DNA from: Pachyseris speciosa
Lineage: Eukaryota; Cnidaria; Anthozoa; Scleractinia; Pachyseridae
Assembly (NCBI GenBank): GCA_016490735.1
Contig: JAEMWC010000239.1
Span: 512,501 to 576,500, forward strand
Direction: 5' to 3'
DNA length: 64,000 nt
A program made the translations under genes and the position numbers. Under the pieces are notes generated by a model. It ran no database searches. It was not told the DNA's origin and saw nothing but the letters and a program-made list of their open reading frames with translations. This document shows positions 55,512 through 64,000 of the stretch, in pieces. The first letter of the stretch is position 1; the number at the start of each line of letters is the position of its first letter.

Positions 55512-55762
55512 TACTGTCCTGGCAAGGAGAATCTTGCAGATTTGTTGACTCGTGGATTGACCTGTGGGGACATGATTTCAAGCACGCTTTGGTGGAATGG
55601 CCCCCATGGCTTTTGCATCCCTATGAGTCTCAACCTACTCGGCCACGAAATAAGGAGATCGTGAATGAAGCTTGGTAAAAGGAAAGAAGAGTTATCCATG
55701 CTTGTATTGCAGTTTTAGTAGAGCCACTGATGGATTTATCACGGTACGGAACGTGGATGTAG

Positions 55763-56404
55763 TTGATCAGAGTAACCGCCTACGTCCTAAGAGCCATTAA
55801 ATTATTCAAGACAAGATCCAAGTCTAAGGAGACGGAATTGTCCGCGGAGGAGATGAGACAGGCAGAGTTAAAGTGCTGTATGTGGATTCAAGAAGAGGTT
55901 TATAAAGAAGACTATCATCAGTTGAAAGCTGGAAGAGCATTACCTAGCAGTAGTTGCCTCCTAAAGTTAGACCCTTATTACGACAAAGATGATCCAGTGA
56001 TTAGAGTAGGTGGAAGATTACAGTTTGCCAATCTTCCTTAAGAGAACAAGCACCAAATAATCTTGCCCCACGGACACCCAGCAGTTGCACAGATGATTCA
56101 AGATCGGTTCACAAACAGATGTTACATGCTGGTCCAGAAACTGTACTATCAGTCTTACGGCAGAAAATTTGGCTTACCCAGGGAAGACGCGAGGTAAACG
56201 CGTTATCAGAAAATGTGTACTTTGCCAGAGACAGCGAGTCGGACCTTGTACACAGAAGATGGGACTACTACCTGAGGAAAGAGTGTCAACGTCATTACCA
56301 TTTACACATATTGGTACTGACTTTGCCGGACCCTTATACGTAAATGAGGGCTCAAGTGCGAAGAAAGCATATGTTTGCGTATTTACATGCGTATCGATAA
56401 ATAG
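55763..56404 (+). pseudogene. BEL integrase region, truncated
   Basis: ELSAEEMRQAELKCCMWIQE, then DPVIRVGGRLQFANLP, and in shifted frames KCVLCQRQRVGPCTQKMGLL (zinc-binding CxxC) and PFTHIGTDFAGPLYVNEGSS (D-F-A-G-P, the start of the integrase core) with YVCVFTCVSI. Breaks off near 56404. Confidence 0.8.
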
Positions 56405-56544
56405 TCATTTGTAAAGCTAAACCGTTTCAAAAATAACTTTCGTACTTTCGGCTCTGTGTTGGAACTTAAACTCAGTGTATAGTGTTTATGACAAGCTGAA
56501 GTTCTGTAAAGAAATACAGTAGATACGAAAAGCAGCCTAGCGTG

Positions 56545-56720
56545 AGTGAATGCTGGCCACAGCATAAACGATAAAATCTTTGCGAAACAAATTAAAAATC
56601 CGCTCTGGCAAAAAACTGGACACTTTGGCAAGCACAGCTTACACAAATTAACTCTTTCGCTAAGCACAGTTGAGCTCTCGACCTTAGATATTCTGTGGTT
56701 TGCTTATATTGCCACAAAAT
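56545..56720. repeat. diverged repeat pair, copy 1
   Basis: Similar to 57668-57815: CTCTGGCAAAAAACTGGACA, TGAGCTCTCGACCTTAGATA and nearby blocks line up in the same order. The MITE at 57316-57633 and a (TTTG)n run lie between the copies. Confidence 0.55.
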
Positions 56721-57315
56721 GTGCAAGAGGTTGATAATGACAACAAGACTTTCGTTCACGGTTTGTTTACACGCCGTAGCAACATTAGAGATCTTACTTG
56801 TTTAATGCTTGTTTGTTTGTTTGTTTGTTTTTTTTTACTTGATTAACTCGTGATAAAATCAAACTACAGCACTTAAAATACATTTTAAATATGAAAATTT
56901 TGCTCATCGTGGTTTTCATGTGTTAAAAGGGATTTGCATGATGGAAAACCTCAATGCAGTCAAATGTGGCCTATGTTTTTTACATGGGAAAACCGGTTCG
57001 TCGACGATTGCAGTAAATGGTACGCCTCAAACACCCAAATGAAAATTTCTATGGAACGCGCGTGTTCCATTTACACAAACATTTCCAACGGTCGGGTTTA
57101 CAGAGCGATCCAAGTGGAAAGGCCTGGAACTGGTAGAAATGAGCAAGTGGAACGCACATTTCCGTTTGGAAATTCCGTTTAAGAATTTTGGACTACCTTT
57201 GAAGAAAATTCCGTTTTCCCCGGAAATTTCCCGTCTGGGAAGACCAAAATAGGCTTGCCATTTACATTCCAACCGAAATTTCGGGAATTATTTGGTAAAT
57301 GGTAAACAACCCTAA

Positions 57316-57633
57316 TCTCCTTCGCAGCCGTTGTTTGGGTCGTCACGCAACGCTCCTCCCCACTAACGGCTGCTCACTCGAGTTTTGCATTCCTTTCCCT
57401 CAAACTGACCAATAAGGAGCAGGCTTCCATTTTCTACAAACCAGGTCCTAGTCCTCGTCTTGTTGTGTTTTTGGCGGCAAATATAACGAGAAATATGATT
57501 GGCGCAGCTGCCAAGAATTACATGCATTTTATTGGTTCTCGGTAACAGAGGGAAAGGAATGCAGAGCTCAAGTGAGCAGCCGTTAGTGGGGAGGAGCGTT
57601 ACGTGACGACCCTAATAACGGTTGCGAAGGAGA
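57316..57633. mobile_element. MITE with CTCCTTCGCA ends
   Basis: Ends TCTCCTTCGCAGCCGTTGTT and (reverse complement) TCTCCTTCGCAACCGTTATT, then GGGTCGTCACG(C/T)AACGCTCC. Arms of about 75 bp. CTAA flanks both sides (57312-57315, 57634-57637). The 3-bp TAA target would suit PIF/Harbinger. A related hairpin lies at 63289-63331. Confidence 0.75.
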
Positions 57634-57667
57634 CTAAATGTGGCCGAGCGTTGATTACTTGACTGCA

Positions 57668-57815
57668 AGAACGATAATTAAATTTTTGCGCAGCAATTTA
57701 AAAACCCACCGTGGCAAAAAACGAAATACTTTGCAAACTCAGAAAATGAAGACTGACTCTTTCACTACTCTCAGCTGAGCTCTTGACCTTAGATATTTAC
57801 CAGTTTTCTTAGATA
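57668..57815. repeat. diverged repeat pair, copy 2
   Basis: Copy of 56545-56720: CGTGGCAAAAAACGAAATAC and TGAGCTCTTGACCTTAGATA. Confidence 0.55.
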
Positions 57816-57904
57816 GCCACATTTTGTTGACTGGCCCATGACAATAATGGGCTTCCGAAAGCGATCTCTTTTCATGCCGCGAGAGAAACGAGGACCTCAA
57901 AACG

Positions 57905-57974
57905 ATATATATGGGTTATTGACCAAGCGTGAGGTCAAGATGGCGGAATATTGGCCAAGTTGTTTTTTTGCGTG

Positions 57975-58006
<32 letters not shown>

Positions 58007-58240
58007 GCACGCAAAAAAAAAAGCGAGGCCAATATCCCCCCATCTTGACCGAACAAGGTTGGTCAATAAAAGATTTATTATATGACTCAAAGGACGCTAT
58101 TAAAAGACAATAAAACGCGGGACGAACGGGCAATCCCGAGCGGTCAAGATGGCTCCATCTTGACCTAGCGGGTAGCCAATCACAGCAAGGGAATTGATTC
58201 ATCTTGACCGCTGAAAGAGCCAGTCATATAATAATTATAG
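57905..58240. mobile_element. palindrome-rich non-autonomous repeat, copy 2
   Basis: Same family as 35330-35668, opposite orientation: GGGTTATTGACCAAGCGTGA, GTTTATGGACCGAGACGAAG, CGTCCCGCGTTTTA in complement, GATGGCTCCATCTTGACC. It ends about 300 bp before the TRIM start codon. Confidence 0.65.
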
Positions 58241-58539
58241 TTCAAGAAGTGTAGAGAAAATTGAAGGGCAAAATGGGTATATGTACGGCTAGTTATTTCT
58301 CTGGAATGATTATTGCTGATTATTTTCCTGAGTTTTGAGATAAAAAAAAATTTAAAAAGCCGCCATTTTTTCAAATTTTCTATCTCTTGTGCTCGCTAGG
58401 AGTTCGCGAAAGCTTTTTGCGTTTTTCCGCTCTGAACCTCGAACCTTGGAGAATGTCCAAGCCTCTTAGCGCTCAACCGAGAGAACATTGGTACAAGTAA
58501 TTATATCACTTTCGCTTTTTATTTCCTCCGACAGACGCC

Positions 58540-60003
58540 ATGGCTCGCAGTAAATGTTTCTTCGACGATGTCAAGAAGGAACTCGAATGTTCTGTATGTC
58601 AAGAGCAGTTCAGTGAAATTAATGAGCCGAAAATACTGAAATGCCTTCACACGTTCTGCAAGACCTGTCTGGAAGCTTGGATACGACAGCACCGTGCGGG
58701 AGAGTTGAGTTGCCCGACGTGCCGTCACATCACCAAATGCCCTAAGAGCGACATCAACCGGCTGCCATCCAACCTGTTTTATAAACAGATGTTGGAAATT
58801 GTGGAGGCTTACAGCGGACAAGGACAAGACGACTCGCCACACTGTGGGAACTGCGACGAAAGAAAGTCTTTGAAATTTTATTGTTCGGATTGCAACTGCT
58901 TCTTATGTGATAACTGCGCCGGTTTCCATAAGAAAGGGAAGATTTTTAACGGCCATAATGTTAAAGAAATTTCAAACTTTAAATCAAGCGATGTCCAAGA
59001 CTATGCCCGAAAGGCAAGCATTTGCAAGAAACACAACGACGAACTGAGGTATTACTGCGACAAATGCAAAATTTGCATCTGTCGTGACTGCGCCATATTG
59101 GAACATCGCGACCACAACATAATCTCCTTTGAGCAAGGACTTGACAGCAAGAAATCGGAAATCACAAAAAGAATGCAAGAAGTTGAAGAAGTTGGAATTC
59201 TTTTAAGGCAACGAAAGGAAACCTTGGAGAAAAAAAGAACTCGAGTGGATAACAGCATCGAGCAAGCAACTTATGAAGTGCATCGTTTCGCCGAGCACTG
59301 CATAAGTTTAATCCGTAAACATGAAGCAGCAGTGACAAAAGAGTTGCTCAAGCGTAAAACAAGTTTTTCAGCTGAGTTCTCATTTCAAGTGACTGCCTTG
59401 GACGAGAAAATGAAGGGTGTAAACGGTAGCTTGGAATTTGGCAAAGACGTTTTAGAACGAAATAACCTACTTGAGATTTTGAACGTCGAAGAAACGCTCG
59501 AACGAAGGTTTCAAGATTTTCTATCATCGCCGAAATTCACTCGTTCCATCGAGATGAATGTCCGAGGGGTAAAGTACGTGCCAAGTGATATATCGAACAT
59601 AGAAAACGAGCTGGGAAAGTTGATTGATTCAAATCTGACTAAGCCTTCGCTGTCGATTGCCCAAGGCAAGGGATTGACAGAGGGTTTACAAGGCGAAGAT
59701 TGCATTTTCACCATAGTCACAAAAGACTGGCAAGGAAAAACAACTTACGCATACAGTGAGATTGACCAACTGACAGTTGGCATCCAACCCTTGCAGACCG
59801 CAAGAGTTCCGAGACTCAGCATAACAGATTTAAAAGATGGCAACTATGAAGTGAAGTACAGGCCTGAAGATACAGGAGAATTCAGTGTCTGTATAGAAAT
59901 AGGGGGTGAAGCTATTATGGGCAGTCCATTTCAGTTGAAAATCAAGGAAAGTATGTCAAGGAAAAAGGGCAAGAAAGCTGGAAAACGGGAATCGTCAGGT
60001 TAG
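58540..60003 (+). CDS. TRIM-family E3 ubiquitin ligase with filamin repeat
   Basis: 487 codons; start gccATGG fits Kozak. Residues 17-61 are a C3HC4 RING (CSVCQEQF..., CLHTFCKTCLEAW, CPTC). B-box 1 is about 106-145 (CGNCDERKSLKFYCSDC) and B-box 2 about 163-195 (CKKHNDELRYYCDKCKICIC, HRDHN). A coiled coil follows (200-300), then a filamin/ABP280 repeat (about 365-470: VGIQPLQTARVPRLSITDLK, DGNYEVKYRPEDTGEFSVCI, GSPFQLKI), as in TRIM45/TRIM71-type proteins, here without NHL repeats. It should ubiquitinate targets in the cytoplasm; the substrate is unknown. The stop follows TCAG/gttagt, a possible phase-1 donor, so the gene may continue. Confidence 0.9.
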   Translation: MARSKCFFDDVKKELECSVCQEQFSEINEPKILKCLHTFCKTCLEAWIRQHRAGELSCPTCRHITKCPKSDINRLPSNLFYKQMLEIVEAYSGQGQDDSPHCGNCDERKSLKFYCSDCNCFLCDNCAGFHKKGKIFNGHNVKEISNFKSSDVQDYARKASICKKHNDELRYYCDKCKICICRDCAILEHRDHNIISFEQGLDSKKSEITKRMQEVEEVGILLRQRKETLEKKRTRVDNSIEQATYEVHRFAEHCISLIRKHEAAVTKELLKRKTSFSAEFSFQVTALDEKMKGVNGSLEFGKDVLERNNLLEILNVEETLERRFQDFLSSPKFTRSIEMNVRGVKYVPSDISNIENELGKLIDSNLTKPSLSIAQGKGLTEGLQGEDCIFTIVTKDWQGKTTYAYSEIDQLTVGIQPLQTARVPRLSITDLKDGNYEVKYRPEDTGEFSVCIEIGGEAIMGSPFQLKIKESMSRKKGKKAGKRESSG

Positions 60004-60174
60004 TTACGCATTAATCGTTTAGAACCCCACCACCCACGCCCCTCCCACAACTTTGAGCAGGGGTCAAGCAGACATGGAGTATTTCTCCGTTCTGATAAGA
60101 TGGGGGATGGAAAATGTGGGAAATTTTCTCCTTATTGATTTTTGTGGAATACCTGTGGTATCCCACACTAACAA

Positions 60175-60813
60175 TCTTTCTTTTTTATAAGAATATATTT
60201 TATAAGAATATCGAGGTTGAAATTTGCGAAATTTTAAGAATATTTTAAGAATAAATCTGAGGCTGAAATTGTAAAAAGAATATAACTTCTTGCGTTGAAA
60301 ATCTGTAAATATAATACTTACTGTATAAAATTATTAAAAATAATTACTTAACTGTATAAAATTATTCCTTTCTCTAAACGGCAAAACTAGCGGGGCGACC
60401 TGCACCATTTGCAACACCTCACAAGATTGGTTCAAAACAACAATAAACAAAGAATTAAAACAATGGAACCTAGCCATAAAACAATAGAGGTGCAACTGAT
60501 AAAGATCCAGTGAAATTAGAGGTTTCAAAGAGGTGCAGCCCTACCCAAACTAGCCAACAAACGAGACACGCTTCACTAGCGATAGCCACGTGTTCAATGA
60601 CTGCAACTAACAGTGATGGAGCATGTGCACAATTTAATGCGATGCAGATCTAGACACCAAACACTTGTAATTGATACGCCAATGCATCCTTAAACGGAAA
60701 TGACATAAGCTATAATCAAGAATATTACAAGAATATTTTCAGCCTAAAATTGGCAGAAAAATAGGAATATTCAGCCTGGGCCGGAAAAACAATATTCTTA
60801 TAAAAAAGAAAGA
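60175..60813. mobile_element. non-autonomous DNA transposon, TATAAGAATATT-rich
   Basis: Ends TCTTTCTTTTTTATAAGAAT and (reverse complement) TCTTTCTTTTTTATAAGAAT, identical for 22 bp. AAGAATATT(T/A) units recur inside both ends. No transposase. It lies between the TRIM gene and the RRM exon. Confidence 0.75.
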
Positions 60814-61224
60814 GTGTAATGCTAATGATTGCAAAGTTTGCCATGCGTTGTGGACAGTGTATCGCAAACATGTACCCTTTGGGTACTTATTCTTAACGTT
60901 GGCTCGCAGTCGGCTTGATCGCTAGTCAGTAGAGCATTGCGCTATTGTAGCAGAGATAACAGATTCGATTATCGTTCTAGCCCAAGTTGTTGTTGGTCTT
61001 TTCTTTGTTTGTTTTGAAACTTAATATGTTCTTGGGTATCAAGGTTTGAATTTACTATTTAAATTGGAGTAGATGAAGTTTGAATATGGTATAAAGCTAG
61101 GCTACCTCTAGTCAGTTTTGCGGAAAGCGGGGTTTGTGCAAGATATTTGAATTTGGTGAATTATTCCCGACAGCGCTGGAAAGTCAAGACTCATTTTCAC
61201 CTCTGCCTTACAATATCATTTCAG

Positions 61225-61509
61225 ATGCGCTGAGAACCATTGTGCACCCGCTTCACAAAGCGAGTACCTTACTCCTTGGTTATTCCTCTCTTGAGGTTAA
61301 AGAGGATAAGTTCCTTGTCACAAGGGAGGACGAACACAACCTGGACGATACAAACATAGTCACCATTATTGTCAGCGGTGATTTACCTTCGAAGGATGCG
61401 TTGTCCTTTTATTTCGAGAACGAATGGCCGAAATCTGGGGGAGGAGAGATTCTCGAAATGGTTGAGAGTGACAATGGTGATATTGTGATTTCGTTTTCTG
61501 AGGTTGGAG
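61225..61509 (+). CDS. internal exon of a tandem-RRM protein (PARP14-like)
   Basis: Acceptor aatatcatttcag, donor GGAG/gtaaga: 285 bases, phase 1 in and out. It starts with the C-terminal half of one RRM (ALRTIVHPLHKASTLLLGYS, LEVKED) and ends with the first half of the next (IVTIIVSGDLPSKDALSFYF, ENEWPKSGGGEILEMVESDN, GDIVISFSEVGG). This is the same layout as 27993-28235. The exon that should precede it is not found; the nearest upstream phase-1 donor on the strand is the one at the end of the TRIM frame (59998). No later exon was found before the window ends. Confidence 0.6.
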
Positions 61510-61569
61510 GTAAGAAACTGAGGCATTCTCACTTAATTGTAACGCTTTTGAATGAGAAAGCCCTATAGG

Positions 61570-62539
61570 TTCGTAAAAAACTGAAAAAAAAATCATTTGA
61601 CCTGTTTAGTTCTCGCCTTTTCTTAGAAATTGTAACCGTTACAAAAATCGGATTTCTTAAAATCCCACCGCTTGTTTCGTCTTCCACTTCACAAGCATTT
61701 CGGGTTAATATTGAACGTCATTTACTAGTTAGCATTGAGACATAAAAATCAGTGCACAGCCATTTTTAGCCATCCTGTGACTCATGACCAACTATTTTAC
61801 CCGGGTTGGAGTGTAAGATCGAAAAATTCCACCCGCTTACGGAACAAATCAGGGGATTTGCGGAATTCCCTCTGTCCGTTCGCTTACTTAGAAAAAATAA
61901 AACTATTATGGTATGAATTTCGACCGTACAGTAGCAAACGATGGTTTCCATCTGTGTACAGAAATCGCAATTTATCGCAGACTATCGATGCTCTGCCACC
62001 ACAAAACGCGTGTAACCAAAGGACATTAGTTTTTGGACGAAAATAAAAATAAAAATTGGTATATCGACCTTCAATCTTCAATTTTCTAGGAAAACGAAAG
62101 TCGAAATTGGAGAGTGGACTTTTATTTTCAATGCTCGACAAAAGTGGAAATCAAAATTCGAATATCGACTTTTTAATTTTCGAGGTAAACGAAAATCGAA
62201 AGTCGCCAAAAAAAATTTAAGTCGACTATATCATCTTTCAATTTTCAGTTTTCTGCTTGAAAATTCTGTATTCCAGGATTATAACAAGCCTCGATAACTC
62301 TAACATGGCCCGGGTAGGCCAAACGGAAATTTTACATAAGCTTTACTCCTCGGTAAGGACGATACCGACGGATCGGTCACCAAGGTAAACAGCCCTCAGT
62401 GTAAACAGGTAGCTATTAGTGGTAGCACATACAGCTCTACTGAGCCTTTGCTGAATTGGAATCACATCCATCTACTTTGCGGCTTAATCAAAACTATAAG
62501 AAAATTCTCGAACGTGATTGGTTATCAGCAGCCCGATTT
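61570..62539. other. no gene recognised
   Basis: Searched for the next RRM exon and none was seen. Contains CGAAA(A/G)TCGA-type short repeats (62085-62215) and a small piece resembling the GATCGCAGAC MITE (about 61930-61990). Confidence 0.35.
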
Positions 62540-63110
62540 GAGCACTGATAGGACAGTGTAAGCGTCATGCTTGTAATTGGACAGTGTGATAGTACAGTTA
62601 CCACGTCATGCCTGTGCAATAGGATAGTTTACGCGTCGTTTTGCGCGCGCTGTTGTCATGCATTTTGTTGAGTAAACTGTTATGTTTTTCAGAATTCATA
62701 ACGACGTGTAACCGTTTAACGCTCACTGACCATGGTTAATTCGTTTCTCAAATTTTGTCATAGTTTTGATTAATTGGTAACTGGACTTCGTGTCGTCCAA
62801 TTCTGTCTGTAGTCATACTCGTGATTAACAAATAGGACTCCCGCTTCGCGGTCGTCCGATTTTGTAAATCACTCGCCGTATGATTACAGACCGAATTGGA
62901 CTCCACTCGGTCCATTTACCATTATTAATTTGGACTGCATGTGTGGATGAACTCCATGTTTAATTAAATAATTTCATAATACTTTTCTTCCAAGTTTTGT
63001 GATCTGTCAGGATGCGAACGAGCTTGCCAAGAATCTTTATTTTGCTCTTCTTCTGAGCATTTGATCTCCGTGCACAAAACTAAGAAACAAACTATATAAG
63101 GCATCGACAA
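62540..63110. repeat. dispersed 560-bp repeat, copy 2
   Basis: Direct copy of 23215-23770 with small indels, including the 62795-62901 palindrome. Confidence 0.75.
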
Positions 63111-63288
63111 ACTATTAGGATCTATTAGCGTGCTCAGTCAATTAGGGGCCCGCTTAGAAAAAAACTCTTTCCATTGATACTGGACAGGTTTTTCGTCCAA
63201 ACTAATAAGATGACGCTTTCCCTTTCAAATTTATTACAGATCGAATTTCTGGTAATGCCATGTCTGGTCTCCTACGCAGCCTTTCTTT

Positions 63289-63331
63289 GTCTCGTCACGC
63301 AACGCTCCTCAGGAGCGTTGCGTGACGAGAC
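63289..63331. repeat. perfect 21-bp hairpin, MITE-related
   Basis: GTCTCGTCACGCAACGCTCC and its exact complement, separated by one base. With the preceding TCTCCTACGCAGCCTTTCTT it matches the end of the MITE at 57316-57633, so it is probably a shortened family member. Confidence 0.7.
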
Positions 63332-63590
63332 AGAGAATGACTGCGCACGAGCCTATGCTATGCCTGTCTCGACAAAGCAACGTTTGATATTCTTCACCCT
63401 ACTATTGGGCCTTGTCCTTTCCACTAGGGAGCACAAGGCCAACAATCAGTCTGAATGTTGGTTTCTAAAACGAGCTTAGCCCTGGCACAGGAGGTTAGCC
63501 CATCATCCAGCCTTCGTCCAACCGATAGATGTACGCCAGGAAAGGCCACAGCACTGGGAATTACGTTCCCTACTCTTTGGGAACAGTGTT

Positions 63591-63800
63591 CGGAGAACAG
63601 GGATAGCGTAGCGGTGAGAGCACTCGTCTCCCACCAGTGCGGGTCGGTTTCGATTCCCGGACTTGGCGTCATATGCGGGTTAAGTTTGTTGTTGGTTCTC
63701 TACTCTGCTCCGAGGTTTTTCTTCGGGTACTCCGGTGTTCCTCTCTCCTCAAAACCACTATTTCCAAATTCCAATTCGATCCGGAATTTCGAGGGCCACT
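63591..63800 (+). mobile_element. tRNA-derived SINE, copy 3
   Basis: AGGGATAGCGTAGCGGTGAG, AGCACTCGTCTCCCACCAGT (A-box side), GGTTTCGATTCCCGGACTTG (B-box), GTTGTTGGTTCTCTACTCTG, GGGTACTCCGGTGTTCCTCT and ATTCCAATTCGATCCGGAAT. Same family as 35683 and 49505. Confidence 0.8.
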
Positions 63801-64000
63801 GGTTCGTCAGTTAAATTACCGTTAAGTGTCACCTTCGCTAAACAAAGTCGATTTATTTACTTAGTGTTTGGGTCCTCTTCACGTCTTTTGTGTGGAGGTG
63901 AAGGAGGCAAGGGTAACGCCTTAACATCACTACCATCCAAAGACGCGGTCATCAGAACTGAGGAAGATGTTAGCAGTCGATCCGTTAACTATAAGCTAAT

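Larger units (their letters stand above)
49908..56404 (+). mobile_element. BEL/Pao LTR retrotransposon, interrupted
   Basis: Plus-strand gag, zinc knuckle, protease, reverse transcriptase, RNase H and integrase regions in BEL order. Interrupted by a LINE (about 51000-52840) and a MITE (54919-55511); in-frame stops occur at 50634 and 54155. The integrase breaks off near 56404, with no 3' LTR, and no 5' LTR was recognised. A 92-bp tandem duplication lies in the protease region. Confidence 0.85.

Noticed and set aside
60900..60985. Sequence resembling a tRNA (AGTAGAGCATTGCGCTATTG...)
   Set aside because: Only weak B-box-like and D-arm-like similarity; no acceptor stem or T-arm pairs could be made.

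Overview
The window is nuclear DNA of a metazoan, most likely a cnidarian and probably a stony coral. The coding exons are short and spread out, with GT-AG introns. The repeats are of kinds common in coral genomes: tRNA-derived SINEs, CR1/L2 and Tx1-type LINEs, Penelope-like elements with hammerhead ribozymes, BEL/Pao elements and many MITEs. The coral assignment is inference from the type of repeats and protein families; no marker gene was compared. There is no bacterial-type operon, rRNA or CRISPR array.

The best host genes are these. (1) A four-exon minus-strand gene (37257 to 32469) whose exon phases join cleanly into about 754 residues: an N-terminal RRM, a coiled coil of about 320 residues, and a TKL-type kinase domain with DYG in place of DFG. 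(2) A TRIM E3 ligase (58540-60003, plus): RING, two B-boxes, coiled coil and a filamin repeat. (3) Three other loci with exons of the same PARP14/NMI-like RRM family: 13840-14062 (minus), 27993-29780 (plus) and 61225-61509 (plus). (4) Two exons of a lysosomal phospholipase A2 (PLA2G15/LCAT family) gene (45746-44236, minus) with one in-frame stop and one frameshift. (5) Unidentified putative exons at 4483-5005 and gene fragments at 359-1055, 8721-8810 and 17659-17960.

Most of the rest is mobile DNA. 0-9 kb: LINE scrap, a MITE, two tandem duplications and unknown exons. 10.2-12.4 kb: 5'-truncated L1/Tx1-type LINE (minus). 15.3-16.7 kb: decayed LINE (plus). 18.0-21.1 kb: almost intact CR1/L2-type LINE (minus) split by one frameshift. 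21.5-23.8 kb: dense palindromes and duplications. 24.1-26.0 kb: Tx1-type LINE (minus). 26.6-27.35 kb: 3' end of a Penelope-like element with a GIY-YIG domain and a hammerhead motif. 31.6-31.8 kb: an intact-looking hammerhead core between inverted arms. 40.5-41.9 kb: a fold-back transposon with perfect 6-bp target duplications, IS3EU-like. 48.2-48.8 kb: two inverted tRNA-Thr-like sequences. 49.9-56.4 kb: a BEL/Pao element interrupted by a LINE and, later, by a pogo/Tigger-like MITE.

The most interesting theme is the RRM gene family: at least four loci in 64 kb, with the same phase-1 exon boundary inside the RRM fold, one fused to a coiled-coil kinase and one lying just downstream of a TRIM gene. 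The families involved (PARP14-like RRM, TRIM, TKL kinase) suggest a locally expanding signalling or innate-immunity set, but that role is inference.
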